Made by a program: the position numbers and the translations under genes
In this document: positions 1-6,044 of the stretch, in pieces
Layout of the letters: each line of letters begins with the position of its first letter
Position numbering within the stretch: the stretch's first letter is position 1
Notes under the pieces: model-generated
Seen by the model: only the letters and a program-made list of their open reading frames with translations
Databases searched by the model: none
What the model was told of the DNA's origin: nothing
NCBI GenBank assembly: GCA_013203245.1
Contig: JABMOR010000029.1
Location: forward strand, 1-12,133
Source: Candidatus Nitrosopumilus sp.
Lineage (GTDB): Archaea; Thermoproteota; Nitrososphaeria; Nitrososphaerales; Nitrosopumilaceae
Direction of reading: 5' to 3'
Length of the DNA: 12,133 nt

Positions 1-1
1 A

Positions 2-577
2 CATCCAGATAAAAATAAGGATAAAAATGAAGATATCGAATTTATGAAAATTACTGAAGCTTACAATCATCTAAAAAAAAATCACAATGAACATACTTCA
101 CCATATCAAGATGTAACTAAAAGTAAACCAAAAAATAATTTTAAGCGAAAACCACAATGGGGAGCACCAGATGATGGCAGGATTCCAGAACAGGATTGGA
201 GTAAATATACTCGTGAATTTGAAGAAGGAGACCCAGATTTTTGGAAAGAGTATGAAAGGAAATTTTGGGAGGATTATAATGCACGTATACGATCTGATGG
301 CAGAAATGGAGAGTATGAAAAAGCACAAGAGCCAAAAAAACAGCCAGATCTTTTTGTAAATGTAGACGAAAGTTTGTGCATTGGCTGCTGTAGTTGTGAA
401 ATTATTGCACCAGATGTATTTTCAATTAACAAAGAAACTAGATCAAATCCCAAATCAGCAGTGATAAATCAAAAAGGTGCAGGAGTAAACAAGATAATGA
501 ATGCAGCAGAAACATGTCCAACTAAAGCAATCAGTGTAGAAAACAGAGACACTAAAGAAAAGTTGTACCCACATTAG
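2..577 (+). CDS. DnaJ-ferredoxin fusion protein (5' end outside window)
   Basis: The frame is open from base 2 and begins with His-Pro-Asp, the J-domain HPD motif that stimulates the Hsp70 (DnaK) ATPase, followed by the helix III-like FMKITEAYNHLK. The Met at base 44 lies inside the J-domain and is not the true start; the gene begins left of the window. After a charged, Trp/Phe-rich linker (about 150-340) comes a single-cluster ferredoxin domain. Its ligands are C-x2-C-x2-C at 376-396, with one extra adjacent Cys at 388-390, and a distant Cys-Pro at 515-520. Each half is clear from sequence. From memory, DnaJ-Fer proteins occur in Thaumarchaeota and in green plastids, and transfer between these lineages has been proposed. 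A role in redox-sensitive chaperoning or Fe-S assembly is inference. The stop overlaps the convergent HIT gene by 4 bp. Confidence 0.88.
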   Translation, partial: HPDKNKDKNEDIEFMKITEAYNHLKKNHNEHTSPYQDVTKSKPKNNFKRKPQWGAPDDGRIPEQDWSKYTREFEEGDPDFWKEYERKFWEDYNARIRSDGRNGEYEKAQEPKKQPDLFVNVDESLCIGCCSCEIIAPDVFSINKETRSNPKSAVINQKGAGVNKIMNAAETCPTKAISVENRDTKEKLYPH

Positions 578-981
578 ATTTTTAATTTATTGAACAGTTC
601 ATCCATTTTAGATTCAGATAGATTTACTGTAGAACTAAACATGCTATGAATTGGACCTGCAGAATCACCCTTACTTCTAGGAACTAGATGTACATGAACA
701 TGAGGAATTTCCTGACCTGCATCTTTTCCATTATGTATTGCAATCAGAGTAGAACCAGTAATTTTATCAACATTTGAAACCATTTCATGGACTAGTGAAA
801 ATAAGTCAGCGTTTTCTTCAATACTCATATCTTGAATTTTTTGATGGTGATTTTTTGGAATAACCAATACATGCCCTGTTGCAAGAGGAAATGCATCTAA
901 GAAAGAAACAGAATGCATAGTTTCTTTAAGGAATTTTGATTTTATTTCACCAGAAATAATTTTACAAAAAATACAATCCAT
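574..981 (-). CDS. HIT family nucleotide hydrolase/transferase
   Basis: 135 aa, normal for the histidine-triad family. HVHVHLVP at residues 94-101 is the triad; by family analogy His96 is the nucleophile. N-terminal C-x2-C (Cys3, Cys6) with His45 and His94 matches the zinc site of Hint-like members. Such proteins hydrolyse nucleoside phosphoramidates or dinucleoside polyphosphates in the cytoplasm; the substrate cannot be told from sequence. ATG start at 981. The 37 bp before it hold AT-rich TATA-like sequence (TTTAATAT about 30 bp upstream), so it may have its own leaderless promoter even though it follows the 1019-1297 gene on the same strand. Its stop overlaps the DnaJ-ferredoxin stop by 4 bp. 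Confidence 0.93.
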   Translation of the reverse strand: MDCIFCKIISGEIKSKFLKETMHSVSFLDAFPLATGHVLVIPKNHHQKIQDMSIEENADLFSLVHEMVSNVDKITGSTLIAIHNGKDAGQEIPHVHVHLVPRSKGDSAGPIHSMFSSTVNLSESKMDELFNKLKI

Positions 982-1018
982 GATATTTTACAAATGTTTT
1001 AAAATATTAAATCATCTA

Positions 1019-1297
1019 TTACGGTCCAACTATAGTTGCCCATGCAAGGCCTTCTCCAAATTTGATAGTTACAACATCACCAGATTTCAATATGCAATTC
1101 TCAATGGTTTTGGGAATCATGTCAACTGTCTCCGCATAGCAAATACTATCATCATTTGTCAAGATAGTGACTTCTTCAAAAATATCTTCACGAATTAAAT
1201 TCCAAAACGGAAAGACGAGAGTAGATAATACAATTCCAGCAGTAAGAAAAACACAAACAAACACAAGACTAGTTTTTTGGCTGGAGCTTAGTTCCAT
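1019..1297 (-). CDS. small single-pass membrane protein, unknown function
   Basis: 92 aa. Residues about 10-32 form one hydrophobic segment (LVFVCVFLTAGIVLSTLVF), either an uncleaved anchor or a signal. The rest is a soluble domain of about 60 residues with two Cys (53, 69) and a SGDVVTIKFGEG stretch suggestive of a small beta-barrel. I do not recognise the family. The ATG directly follows the TAA stop of the upstream zinc-finger gene (TAAATG), so the two are almost certainly co-transcribed and perhaps translationally coupled. The gene ends in two adjacent stops (TAA TAG). An antisense ORF over the same bases is judged a shadow, because this strand has the membrane segment and the operon fit. 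Confidence 0.7.
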   Translation of the reverse strand: MELSSSQKTSLVFVCVFLTAGIVLSTLVFPFWNLIREDIFEEVTILTNDDSICYAETVDMIPKTIENCILKSGDVVTIKFGEGLAWATIVGP

Positions 1298-1465
1298 TTA
1301 CCAAGTTCCACCATCGCCACTATTAGGATCCAATTTTTTAGCAGGTATGTTTCCATGTGCTTTTTTCATATGTTTTTTCAAACGCTCAGTATCATGTAAC
1401 TCAGTCCCACAAACATCACATTTTGTTTTAGTCTCATCATCTTTCTTACGGTTGAACAAGCCCAT
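1298..1465 (-). CDS. 55-aa single C2H2 zinc-finger protein
   Basis: 55 codons from ATG at 1465 to TAA at 1298. It begins MGLFNRKKDD and carries one classical finger at residues 16-40: Cys16-x2-Cys19-x12-His32-x4-His37. The C-terminus (KKLDPNSGDGGTW) is short and probably disordered. One finger alone rarely gives strong DNA specificity, so nucleic-acid or protein binding are both possible. The gene abuts the membrane-protein gene downstream. A TATA element (ATTATAAAGGAT on this strand, 1508-1519) lies about 45 bp before the ATG. The N-terminus resembles that of the triple zinc ribbon protein at 11018, and the finger spacing matches the four fingers at 3437-3664 and 11431-11628. Confidence 0.85.
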   Translation of the reverse strand: MGLFNRKKDDETKTKCDVCGTELHDTERLKKHMKKAHGNIPAKKLDPNSGDGGTW

Positions 1466-1507
1466 TAAATGAGAAAGTTTTGAAATACATTAAAAATGAT
1501 GCTAAAC

Positions 1508-1519
1508 ATCCTTTATAAT
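1508..1519 (-). promoter_or_regulatory. TATA-type promoter element before the 55-aa zinc-finger gene
   Basis: On the minus strand this reads ATTATAAAGGAT, a good archaeal TATA box. Exactly the same 12 bases occur twice before the gene at 9115. It would place a transcription start near 1488, giving a leader of about 20 nt. Inferred from sequence only. Confidence 0.4.
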
Positions 1520-1547
1520 CTTCAAGATTTTTGGGTCAGGTTCAACT

Positions 1548-1601
1548 CCACGAGGATTCACCTACTATTTTGTGGATAGAGATGGACGCAGATAGGCGTA
1601 A
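1548..1601 (+). repeat. dispersed repeat, right module, copy 1
   Basis: 54 bp differing from the copy at 3757-3810 at a single base (A for G at 1553). It lies between the 5' end of the 55-aa zinc-finger gene and the 3' end of the operon gene at 1634. It is about half G+C while its flanks are AT-rich. On the minus strand it can form an ACGC/GCGT hairpin with a 6-nt loop and a UCCAC/GUGGA pairing. Strand is given as the orientation used for alignment; the transcribed strand, if any, is unknown. Confidence 0.85.
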
Positions 1602-1633
1602 AATGAAATTATGAAATTAATTTTCATCAAGTT

Positions 1634-2029
1634 TTACTTTTCTTCATTATCTCCCCATTGACGATCAAGTTTGGAGATAATTCTAAAGGCAAATCTATCT
1701 ATGTTGATGTGAGGCTCGGCAATTATCATTACTACTTTATCATTAATTGGAAAACTCATGATCACAACACGTTCTCTTCGGGATGCAGAGTATTTTACAT
1801 GGCCTAATGGAGAATTGAACTTTTTTCTCTTTGTGACTCGTGATGCTAATTCAGTGCAAATGGATTGATGTTCTTCATTTGATAATGTAGAACAAGTTCC
1901 TTGTTTATTTCCCCCAGCCAAAAGAGTTCCTAGGCCATCTAATAATCCTGCAAAAAGTATTTCAGGATCTTCTAATATTTTTTGACATTTATCATTATAA
2001 TCAATAAAATTAGATTTTTTTTCGTTCAT
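1634..2029 (-). CDS. small conserved thaumarchaeal protein, third gene of stress operon
   Basis: 131 aa, soluble, with no signal peptide. The C-terminal half (RRERVVIMSFPINDKVVMIIAEPHINIDRFAFRII, split here as strand-strand-helix) alternates short hydrophobic strands with a helix and could be a roadblock/profilin-like sensor fold. It reminds me of the thaumarchaeal DUF6659 group, which I cannot verify here. ATG start at 2029, 10 bp after the stop of the CBS-domain gene, so it is very likely the last gene of the operon running from 3384. The position suggests a regulatory or sensory role with the USP and CBS proteins; that is inference. Downstream lies dispersed repeat copy 1. Confidence 0.75.
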   Translation of the reverse strand: MNEKKSNFIDYNDKCQKILEDPEILFAGLLDGLGTLLAGGNKQGTCSTLSNEEHQSICTELASRVTKRKKFNSPLGHVKYSASRRERVVIMSFPINDKVVMIIAEPHINIDRFAFRIISKLDRQWGDNEEK

Positions 2030-2039
2030 ACTGACTAAA

Positions 2040-2906
2040 CTATTTTGAACTATTATCCATGTAAATTGCTTTCAAAACATCAGTTTTACTAATCACACCC
2101 CCTAATTTTCCATTAATTCTAACACCTAAACCATTAATTTTATTCTGAACCATAATATCGCATGCAATAGAAAGATCTTCTTCAAAATCTACAGATTCAA
2201 AAGTTTTAGTCATTACATCTTTTGCCTGAATTGTATTTCCAAAACCAGAATCAGAAAGGAATCCTTTTCTTGTAAAAACTATGGAAATCATTTGATCAGA
2301 GTTATCCAGAACTGAATCATCGTTGCCTTGTTCTAATGCAACATGAAACAAATCACGAAATGTAAGAATTCCTTCAGGTTCATTATTTTTATTTTTTAAG
2401 AAAATTCTAGAAATTTTTTCATCAATCATTTTTGAGACCACCTTTCTAAGAGAATCATCAGAATTCATAGAAACATAAGAAATTGTCATGACGTCGCCAA
2501 TCTTATGATTTCCAGTGTATTTTTGAGCATAGTGTTGTGTAATGTCAGATTTTGTTATTATTCCAACAAGACCTTCACTATTTGAAGAAACTCCTAAGGA
2601 GCCAATTCCTTTTTCAAGCATTATCTCAACACAAGTTTCAATATCAACTGAGGCATTCACAGAAGTGACTCTGTTCATAATTTGAGATACAGGTATCTCA
2701 TCAAGATTTTTTTCAGTATCATCATTTAATAAAAATAAACCAATGTCTTTTTCAGTAATAATTCCCACAGGAGAAGTATCATCAGTCACAATTAATCTGC
2801 TAATATTATTTTTTAAAAGATCAGAAATTACATGAGACAAAGATGAATTCTTTTCAATAGTAATTGGTTTTTTTATAATGGAATCTAAATCAGACAATCT
2901 AATCAC
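2040..2906 (-). CDS. four-CBS-domain protein
   Basis: 288 aa made of four CBS motifs: about residues 12-60, 73-127, 138-190 and 229-283. Each has the typical ending of the GIITKSDI kind (VGIITEKDI, VGIITKSDI, EGILTFRDL, GGVISKTDV). Pairs of CBS motifs form Bateman modules that usually bind adenine nucleotides (AMP, ATP, S-adenosylmethionine) and transmit cellular energy state. No catalytic or membrane domain is fused, so it should act through a partner, possibly the neighbouring USP. The start is GTG at 2906, 4 bp after the USP stop, with no better ATG. It is the middle gene of a tight three-gene operon. Confidence 0.92.
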   Translation of the reverse strand: MIRLSDLDSIIKKPITIEKNSSLSHVISDLLKNNISRLIVTDDTSPVGIITEKDIGLFLLNDDTEKNLDEIPVSQIMNRVTSVNASVDIETCVEIMLEKGIGSLGVSSNSEGLVGIITKSDITQHYAQKYTGNHKIGDVMTISYVSMNSDDSLRKVVSKMIDEKISRIFLKNKNNEPEGILTFRDLFHVALEQGNDDSVLDNSDQMISIVFTRKGFLSDSGFGNTIQAKDVMTKTFESVDFEEDLSIACDIMVQNKINGLGVRINGKLGGVISKTDVLKAIYMDNSSK

Positions 2907-2910
2907 AAAA

Positions 2911-3384
2911 TTATTTAACTAAATATACTGGAATTTTAGATTTTTGAAGGACATAGTTTGAGACACTTCCAATCATATCTTTTGATGCAGAACCAGATCC
3001 AGTACTGCTCATCACAATATGATCAAACTTGCCAGATTTTGCAGCATGTAAAGTGACATAGCTAGGTGAGCCTCTCAAAAGCTTTGTAGCGAATTTGACG
3101 TTTTTGTTACCTGCACGTTTGGATGCTTTTTTCAAGACGGCCTCTCCGTCTTCTTTCAGTATTTTATCAAATGCTTTAGTCCTTGGACCACCTTCTGAAA
3201 CATGAGGAATAACATGGATACATGTGATATGCCCATGAGTGAACCCTGCAAGAGTTATTGCTCTATCTAAGGCTTTGAAAGAGTTTTTTGAACCATCAAC
3301 GGGTACGAGAATTTTATTAAGATCCACAAAAAGACTGCCAAACTGTCTAATATTAAGAGTGAAATTGATTTTCATCTTAGACAT
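2911..3384 (-). CDS. universal stress protein (UspA family)
   Basis: 157 aa, one USP domain. The first strand ILVPVDGS (25-32) carries the Asp that contacts adenine, and the C-terminal glycine loop runs through 126-140. Family consensus there is G-x2-G-x9-G-S/T; here the first Gly is Ser126 (S-x2-G129-x9-G139-S140), so ATP binding is likely but not certain. There is an N-terminal extension of about 20 residues before the domain. ATG at 3384 is favoured because a TATA box lies about 28 bp upstream, giving a leaderless mRNA. A GTG at Val20 would remove the extension but lacks promoter or ribosome-site support. First gene of the USP-CBS-unknown operon. Confidence 0.92.
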   Translation of the reverse strand: MSKMKINFTLNIRQFGSLFVDLNKILVPVDGSKNSFKALDRAITLAGFTHGHITCIHVIPHVSEGGPRTKAFDKILKEDGEAVLKKASKRAGNKNVKFATKLLRGSPSYVTLHAAKSGKFDHIVMSSTGSGSASKDMIGSVSNYVLQKSKIPVYLVK

Positions 3385-3404
3385 TAAACTCTTGAAATTA
3401 TTTG

Positions 3405-3420
3405 AGCGATTATAACGTTA
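3405..3420. promoter_or_regulatory. shared divergent promoter with one palindromic TATA box
   Basis: TTATAA at 3410-3415 is its own reverse complement. It lies about 28 bp from the USP ATG (3384, minus) and about 25 bp from the zinc-finger TTG (3437, plus), both the distance expected for leaderless archaeal transcripts. It continues into the palindrome TAACGTTA (3413-3420). Purines (GAGCGA) precede it on the plus strand as a possible BRE. Inferred from spacing. Confidence 0.45.
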
Positions 3421-3436
3421 AATCATTGTAGAAAAT

Positions 3437-3664
3437 TTGAAAAATCCATTTAGTAAAAAAAATAATTGTATTCAATGTGAAGCAAAATTTTCAAATCATG
3501 AAGATTTGGTTGTACATGTGAGACATGAACATCACAAAACAATTGTGAAATGTCAAAAATGTGGTAAAGAATTCATTCATGAAAAAGACAGATTACATCA
3601 TTCAAGAAAAGAGCATGAAGAAGAAATGAGAGAAAGATCCAATAGAAGTTCATATCCTGATTAA
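3437..3664 (+). CDS. double C2H2 zinc-finger protein
   Basis: 75 aa with two fingers of identical spacing: Cys11-x2-Cys14-x12-His27-x4-His32 and Cys39-x2-Cys42-x12-His55-x4-His60. The tail is highly charged (EHEEEMRERSNRSS). The N-terminus MKNPFSKK resembles those of other zinc proteins in the window. The start is TTG at 3437: an in-frame stop at 3419-3421 leaves no ATG or GTG, and the TATA box about 25 bp upstream predicts transcription starting at the TTG. Two adjacent C2H2 fingers can bind DNA or RNA. The gene is divergent from the stress operon and shares its promoter, so regulation of that operon is possible but unproven. Confidence 0.85.
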   Translation: MKNPFSKKNNCIQCEAKFSNHEDLVVHVRHEHHKTIVKCQKCGKEFIHEKDRLHHSRKEHEEEMRERSNRSSYPD

Positions 3665-3756
3665 TATGACACTCAAAATAGAGTTGACAAATTCAAATCT
3701 AGATTCAGTGACAAGCTCTAATCAGTATTTTATTATGAAATTAGGCATAAAATGAC

Positions 3757-3810
3757 CCACGGGGATTCACCTACTATTTTGTGGATAGAGATGGACGCAG
3801 ATAGGCGTAA
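3757..3810 (+). repeat. dispersed repeat, right module, copy 2
   Basis: 54 bp, 53 identical to copy 1 (1548-1601) and 42 identical, without gaps, to the right module of copy 3 (6084-6137). It lies between the converging 3' ends of the zinc-finger gene (ends 3664) and the dehydrogenase gene (ends 3821). Just upstream, 3742-3754 (taggcataaaatg) resembles the sequence at the right end of copy 1 (taggcgtaaaatg), as if another unit once lay beside it. Confidence 0.85.
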
Positions 3811-3820
3811 GATCTAGTTT

Positions 3821-5125
3821 TTATTTTCTATTTCTCCAAATTACAAATGCCAAAATAATTCCAATGGGTGCAGTAATTATTACTAAAAGTGGAATTTCCA
3901 ATACACTCCAAGTCCAAATTGATCCACAATCTTTCCAATCATAATTTAAAAAATGAATTACAGGACAAGAATCATCATTACTTTGAACATTATTTGGAAT
4001 GATTTCGGAATTTGTATTGTTTACAATTGGGTCATATAATGGAAGAACTCTAAGAATTCGATCATCATTTATCTTTGGTGCACCTCGTCCATCTTGATTA
4101 CTTGTTAGAATATACAAAAATCCGTCAGGTCCTGTTTGAATATCCCTTAATCTTCCAAATTCATCTTGGAATATTTTTTCATGTGAAATTATAGAATTAT
4201 TCTGTAAATCAAAATCAATCATGTGTAAATGATTACCACGAAGTGTCGCAACAAAATATTTTCCAAACCATTGTGGAATTTTATCTCCATAGTAAAATTC
4301 TGCACCTGATGGTGCCCATGTATCTTCTCCAGTATGCAAAATTGGATTCTTTAAACCATCCATTGTTTCATCACCTATCACATCAGGCCATCCATAATTC
4401 CCACCAGAAATTATTACATTGACTTCATCATGTGCAATTCCTCTCCATCCTGATGGTCCATGCTCTGTTGCAACTAAATTCCCTGAATCATCCCAATCAA
4501 TTCCTTGAGGATTTCTGTGTCCTATAGAATAGATTAGGGAATTTTTCCAAGGATTATCATCAGGTATTGTTCCATCTGAATTAATTCGTAAAATTTTTCC
4601 TCCCAATGAATTTAGATCCTGTGATAACTCTGGATTTCCAGCCTCACCAGTTGTTACATAGAGTTTTCCATCAGGTCCAAATTGAATTCGTCCCCCATCA
4701 TGAAATGGTCCACCTGGAATTCTTTCAATCAATACTTTATCTTCATTCACTATACCATCTACTATTTGATAGCGAACTAGTTTGTTTGATGTGGATAGAA
4801 ATTCATTGTAAGTGTAATACAGATAGATGTAATTATTCTCAGAATAATTTGGATCAACTGCAACACCTAACAACCCGCCTTCTACACCTCCAACTCCCAG
4901 TGATAATAGTGGCTCTTGTAATAATTGTCCATTTTGAATTGCCCTTAGATTTCCGTTTCTTTCAGTGAATAGAATCATTCCATCAGGAGTCCAGTCAATA
5001 CTCCAAGGTATGGTAAGATTTTCAGCTACCGTCTCTACTTTTACTCCAAGTTCAGGATACTCTTGAGCAAATGCTGTTGGAATAAATAATCCACATACAA
5101 CAATTATCAAAAATATAGTGTTCAT
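3821..5125 (-). CDS. secreted, membrane-anchored PQQ-dependent aldose/glucose dehydrogenase-like protein
   Basis: 434 aa from ATG at 5125. Residues 1-20 are a signal peptide ending AFA before QEY. Residues about 28-362 are a six-bladed beta-propeller of the soluble glucose/sorbosone dehydrogenase family, with GLLGVAVDP (84-92), FHDGGRIQFGPDGKLYV (141-157; His142 aligns with the family's catalytic His) and GHRNPQGIDWD (202-212). A linker with Cys387 and Cys400 is followed by a membrane segment at about 408-430 and RNRK, so the enzyme is tethered outside the cell. The family oxidises aldoses with PQQ, but the substrate and cofactor here are not proven. A TTG at 5140 could add five residues and overlap the upstream gene; the ATG is preferred because it starts the signal peptide 4 bp after that gene's stop. 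It forms an operon with the zinc ribbon gene. Confidence 0.87.
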   Translation of the reverse strand: MNTIFLIIVVCGLFIPTAFAQEYPELGVKVETVAENLTIPWSIDWTPDGMILFTERNGNLRAIQNGQLLQEPLLSLGVGGVEGGLLGVAVDPNYSENNYIYLYYTYNEFLSTSNKLVRYQIVDGIVNEDKVLIERIPGGPFHDGGRIQFGPDGKLYVTTGEAGNPELSQDLNSLGGKILRINSDGTIPDDNPWKNSLIYSIGHRNPQGIDWDDSGNLVATEHGPSGWRGIAHDEVNVIISGGNYGWPDVIGDETMDGLKNPILHTGEDTWAPSGAEFYYGDKIPQWFGKYFVATLRGNHLHMIDFDLQNNSIISHEKIFQDEFGRLRDIQTGPDGFLYILTSNQDGRGAPKINDDRILRVLPLYDPIVNNTNSEIIPNNVQSNDDSCPVIHFLNYDWKDCGSIWTWSVLEIPLLVIITAPIGIILAFVIWRNRK

Positions 5126-5129
5126 TTTC

Positions 5130-5321
5130 TCAACTACCAAATTTTATCCTACATTTTGGACATACATTGTAATTGTTGGGAAAATTTAGATTGCAATTAT
5201 AACAAAATTTATCATTTCTGGGTGCTTTTTTACGTTCTGCAAGATAATACCGTAATAATATGGCGCCAATAGTGGTCACAGCTCCAATGATTGCGTATAA
5301 AATAACCATGTAGATTACCAT
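5130..5321 (-). CDS. membrane-anchored zinc-ribbon protein
   Basis: 63 aa. An N-terminal membrane helix at about residues 3-25 (VILYAIIGAVTTIGAILL) and a basic stretch (ERKKAPRNDK) precede a zinc ribbon: Cys40-x2-Cys43-x10-Cys54-x2-Cys57. The ribbon probably faces the cytoplasm because positive residues follow the helix; this is inference. Zinc-ribbon membrane proteins of this size often scaffold or regulate, but no partner can be named. It precedes the dehydrogenase gene with a 4-bp gap, so the two are co-transcribed. ATG at 5321 is taken; Met5 is an alternative. An inverted repeat (5339-5358) lies just upstream. Confidence 0.75.
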   Translation of the reverse strand: MVIYMVILYAIIGAVTTIGAILLRYYLAERKKAPRNDKFCYNCNLNFPNNYNVCPKCRIKFGS

Positions 5322-5338
5322 CTAAATTGAGATTCATA

Positions 5339-5358
5339 AAGTATTCTACCAAATACTT
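5339..5358. promoter_or_regulatory. inverted repeat before the zinc-ribbon/dehydrogenase operon
   Basis: AAGTATT and AATACTT (7-bp perfect arms, 6-bp spacer) lie 18-37 bp upstream of the start at 5321, where the TATA box should be. It could be an operator or a promoter with chance symmetry. Confidence 0.3.
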
Positions 5359-5500
5359 GATTATACTAAGACCCGATGTGTTTTGTTACAATATTGTATC
5401 CCATAACATCTGCAAATACTTTAAAAATTATTGTTCAAAGCCCAAAAATTAGTCAGATAATATTGTCCTATTTTTTTACATGATTTTTTTGGTTCAACTC

Positions 5501-5611
5501 CTAGGAAAAGGGGGTTTTAATGATTCCATTTGCTACCAAAATCATCAATGCTACGGGCACTCCAGTTCCTATTAAAATTACAGCTAAAACTAAACCATCT
5601 TTTTTATTCAT
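5501..5611 (-). CDS. 36-aa single-pass membrane peptide
   Basis: 36 codons from ATG at 5611 to TAG at 5501. After MNKKDG comes one hydrophobic helix (about residues 7-32, LVLAVILIGTGVPVALMILV) and a short tail IIKTPFS. A strong Shine-Dalgarno sequence, GAGGTG, stands 2 bases before the ATG (5614-5619), which argues that this short frame is translated. TATA-like sequence (TTAAATTATAAT on this strand) lies about 60 bp upstream, implying a leader of about 30 nt, in contrast to the leaderless genes nearby. Small one-helix peptides often serve as accessory subunits of membrane complexes; no partner is evident here. The function is unknown. Confidence 0.72.
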   Translation of the reverse strand: MNKKDGLVLAVILIGTGVPVALMILVANGIIKTPFS

Positions 5612-5613
5612 AA

Positions 5614-5619
5614 CACCTC
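5614..5619 (-). promoter_or_regulatory. Shine-Dalgarno sequence GAGGTG
   Basis: It matches the complement of the archaeal 16S rRNA 3' end (core GGAGGTGAT) and sits just before the ATG at 5611. It is the clearest ribosome site in the window and decides that the 36-codon frame is a gene. Confidence 0.7.
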
Positions 5620-5730
5620 AAAAATTAGTAGGGCGTAATACATTTCTTTTCCTATTCACAATTATAATTTAACATGAGAATATAATTACAGGTATTTACA
5701 ATTGTAGAGAATTATCAATTGTATCTTGTC

Positions 5731-5967
5731 TCAATGTTCATCATCAAACCAATCTTGTTTTTGTTCTTCACTGCCATATTGATTATATGCATCATTCAAA
5801 CAACTTTCTAAATCACGATCAGATGGTCCCACACTATTAATCTCCCCAGTACATTCATCAATAGTATTTTGCAATCCTTCTGAATCTGAAATATCTTGAG
5901 CAAAAACTGCCCACAATATAACAACTAATGCGATTGCTGCGACAATTATTACGCCTTTAAAGAACAT
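5731..5967 (-). CDS. small membrane-anchored acidic extracellular protein, unknown
   Basis: 78 aa. Residues about 5-23 are a hydrophobic helix (GVIIVAAIALVVILWAVFA) that may be a signal peptide cut near AQD or an uncleaved anchor. The remainder is acidic and hydrophilic with two Cys (39 and 56) that could form a disulfide outside the cell. No family is recognised. ATG start at 5967. Dispersed repeat copy 3 lies upstream (6045-6137), between this gene and the TSP3 protein gene on the same strand, so any promoter must fit in about 75 bp or lie in the repeat. Confidence 0.7.
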   Translation of the reverse strand: MFFKGVIIVAAIALVVILWAVFAQDISDSEGLQNTIDECTGEINSVGPSDRDLESCLNDAYNQYGSEEQKQDWFDDEH

Positions 5968-6044
5968 TTTGAGTCACATCAATCATTTTTCTAGATTATT
6001 TGACAGTTACTGAATCGTTTATGGAAATAAAAAAAGATTCAAAA

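Noticed and set aside
44..46. Start of the DnaJ-ferredoxin gene at the Met at 44
   Set aside because: HPD and the helix before this Met are in the same open frame, so the gene starts outside the window.
980..1198. Plus-strand 72-codon frame, and other long frames opposite the protease, dehydrogenases and zinc-ribbon genes
   Set aside because: They lie antisense to genes with clear motifs, have unusual composition and lack promoters or domains.
1539..1549. GGTTCAACTCC, a tRNA T-arm-like string (also at 5490-5500)
   Set aside because: Only two base pairs close the loop and no D-arm, anticodon arm or acceptor stem can be built upstream in either place.
5126..5140. TTG start for the dehydrogenase gene, adding five residues
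   Set aside because: It would overlap the upstream gene and put charged residues before the signal peptide; the ATG at 5125 follows the stop by 4 bp.
5489..5520. Hairpin AACTCC/GGGGGTT followed by TTTT as a terminator
   Set aside because: It overlaps the end of the 36-aa coding frame, and the T-run follows on the plus strand where no gene is being transcribed.
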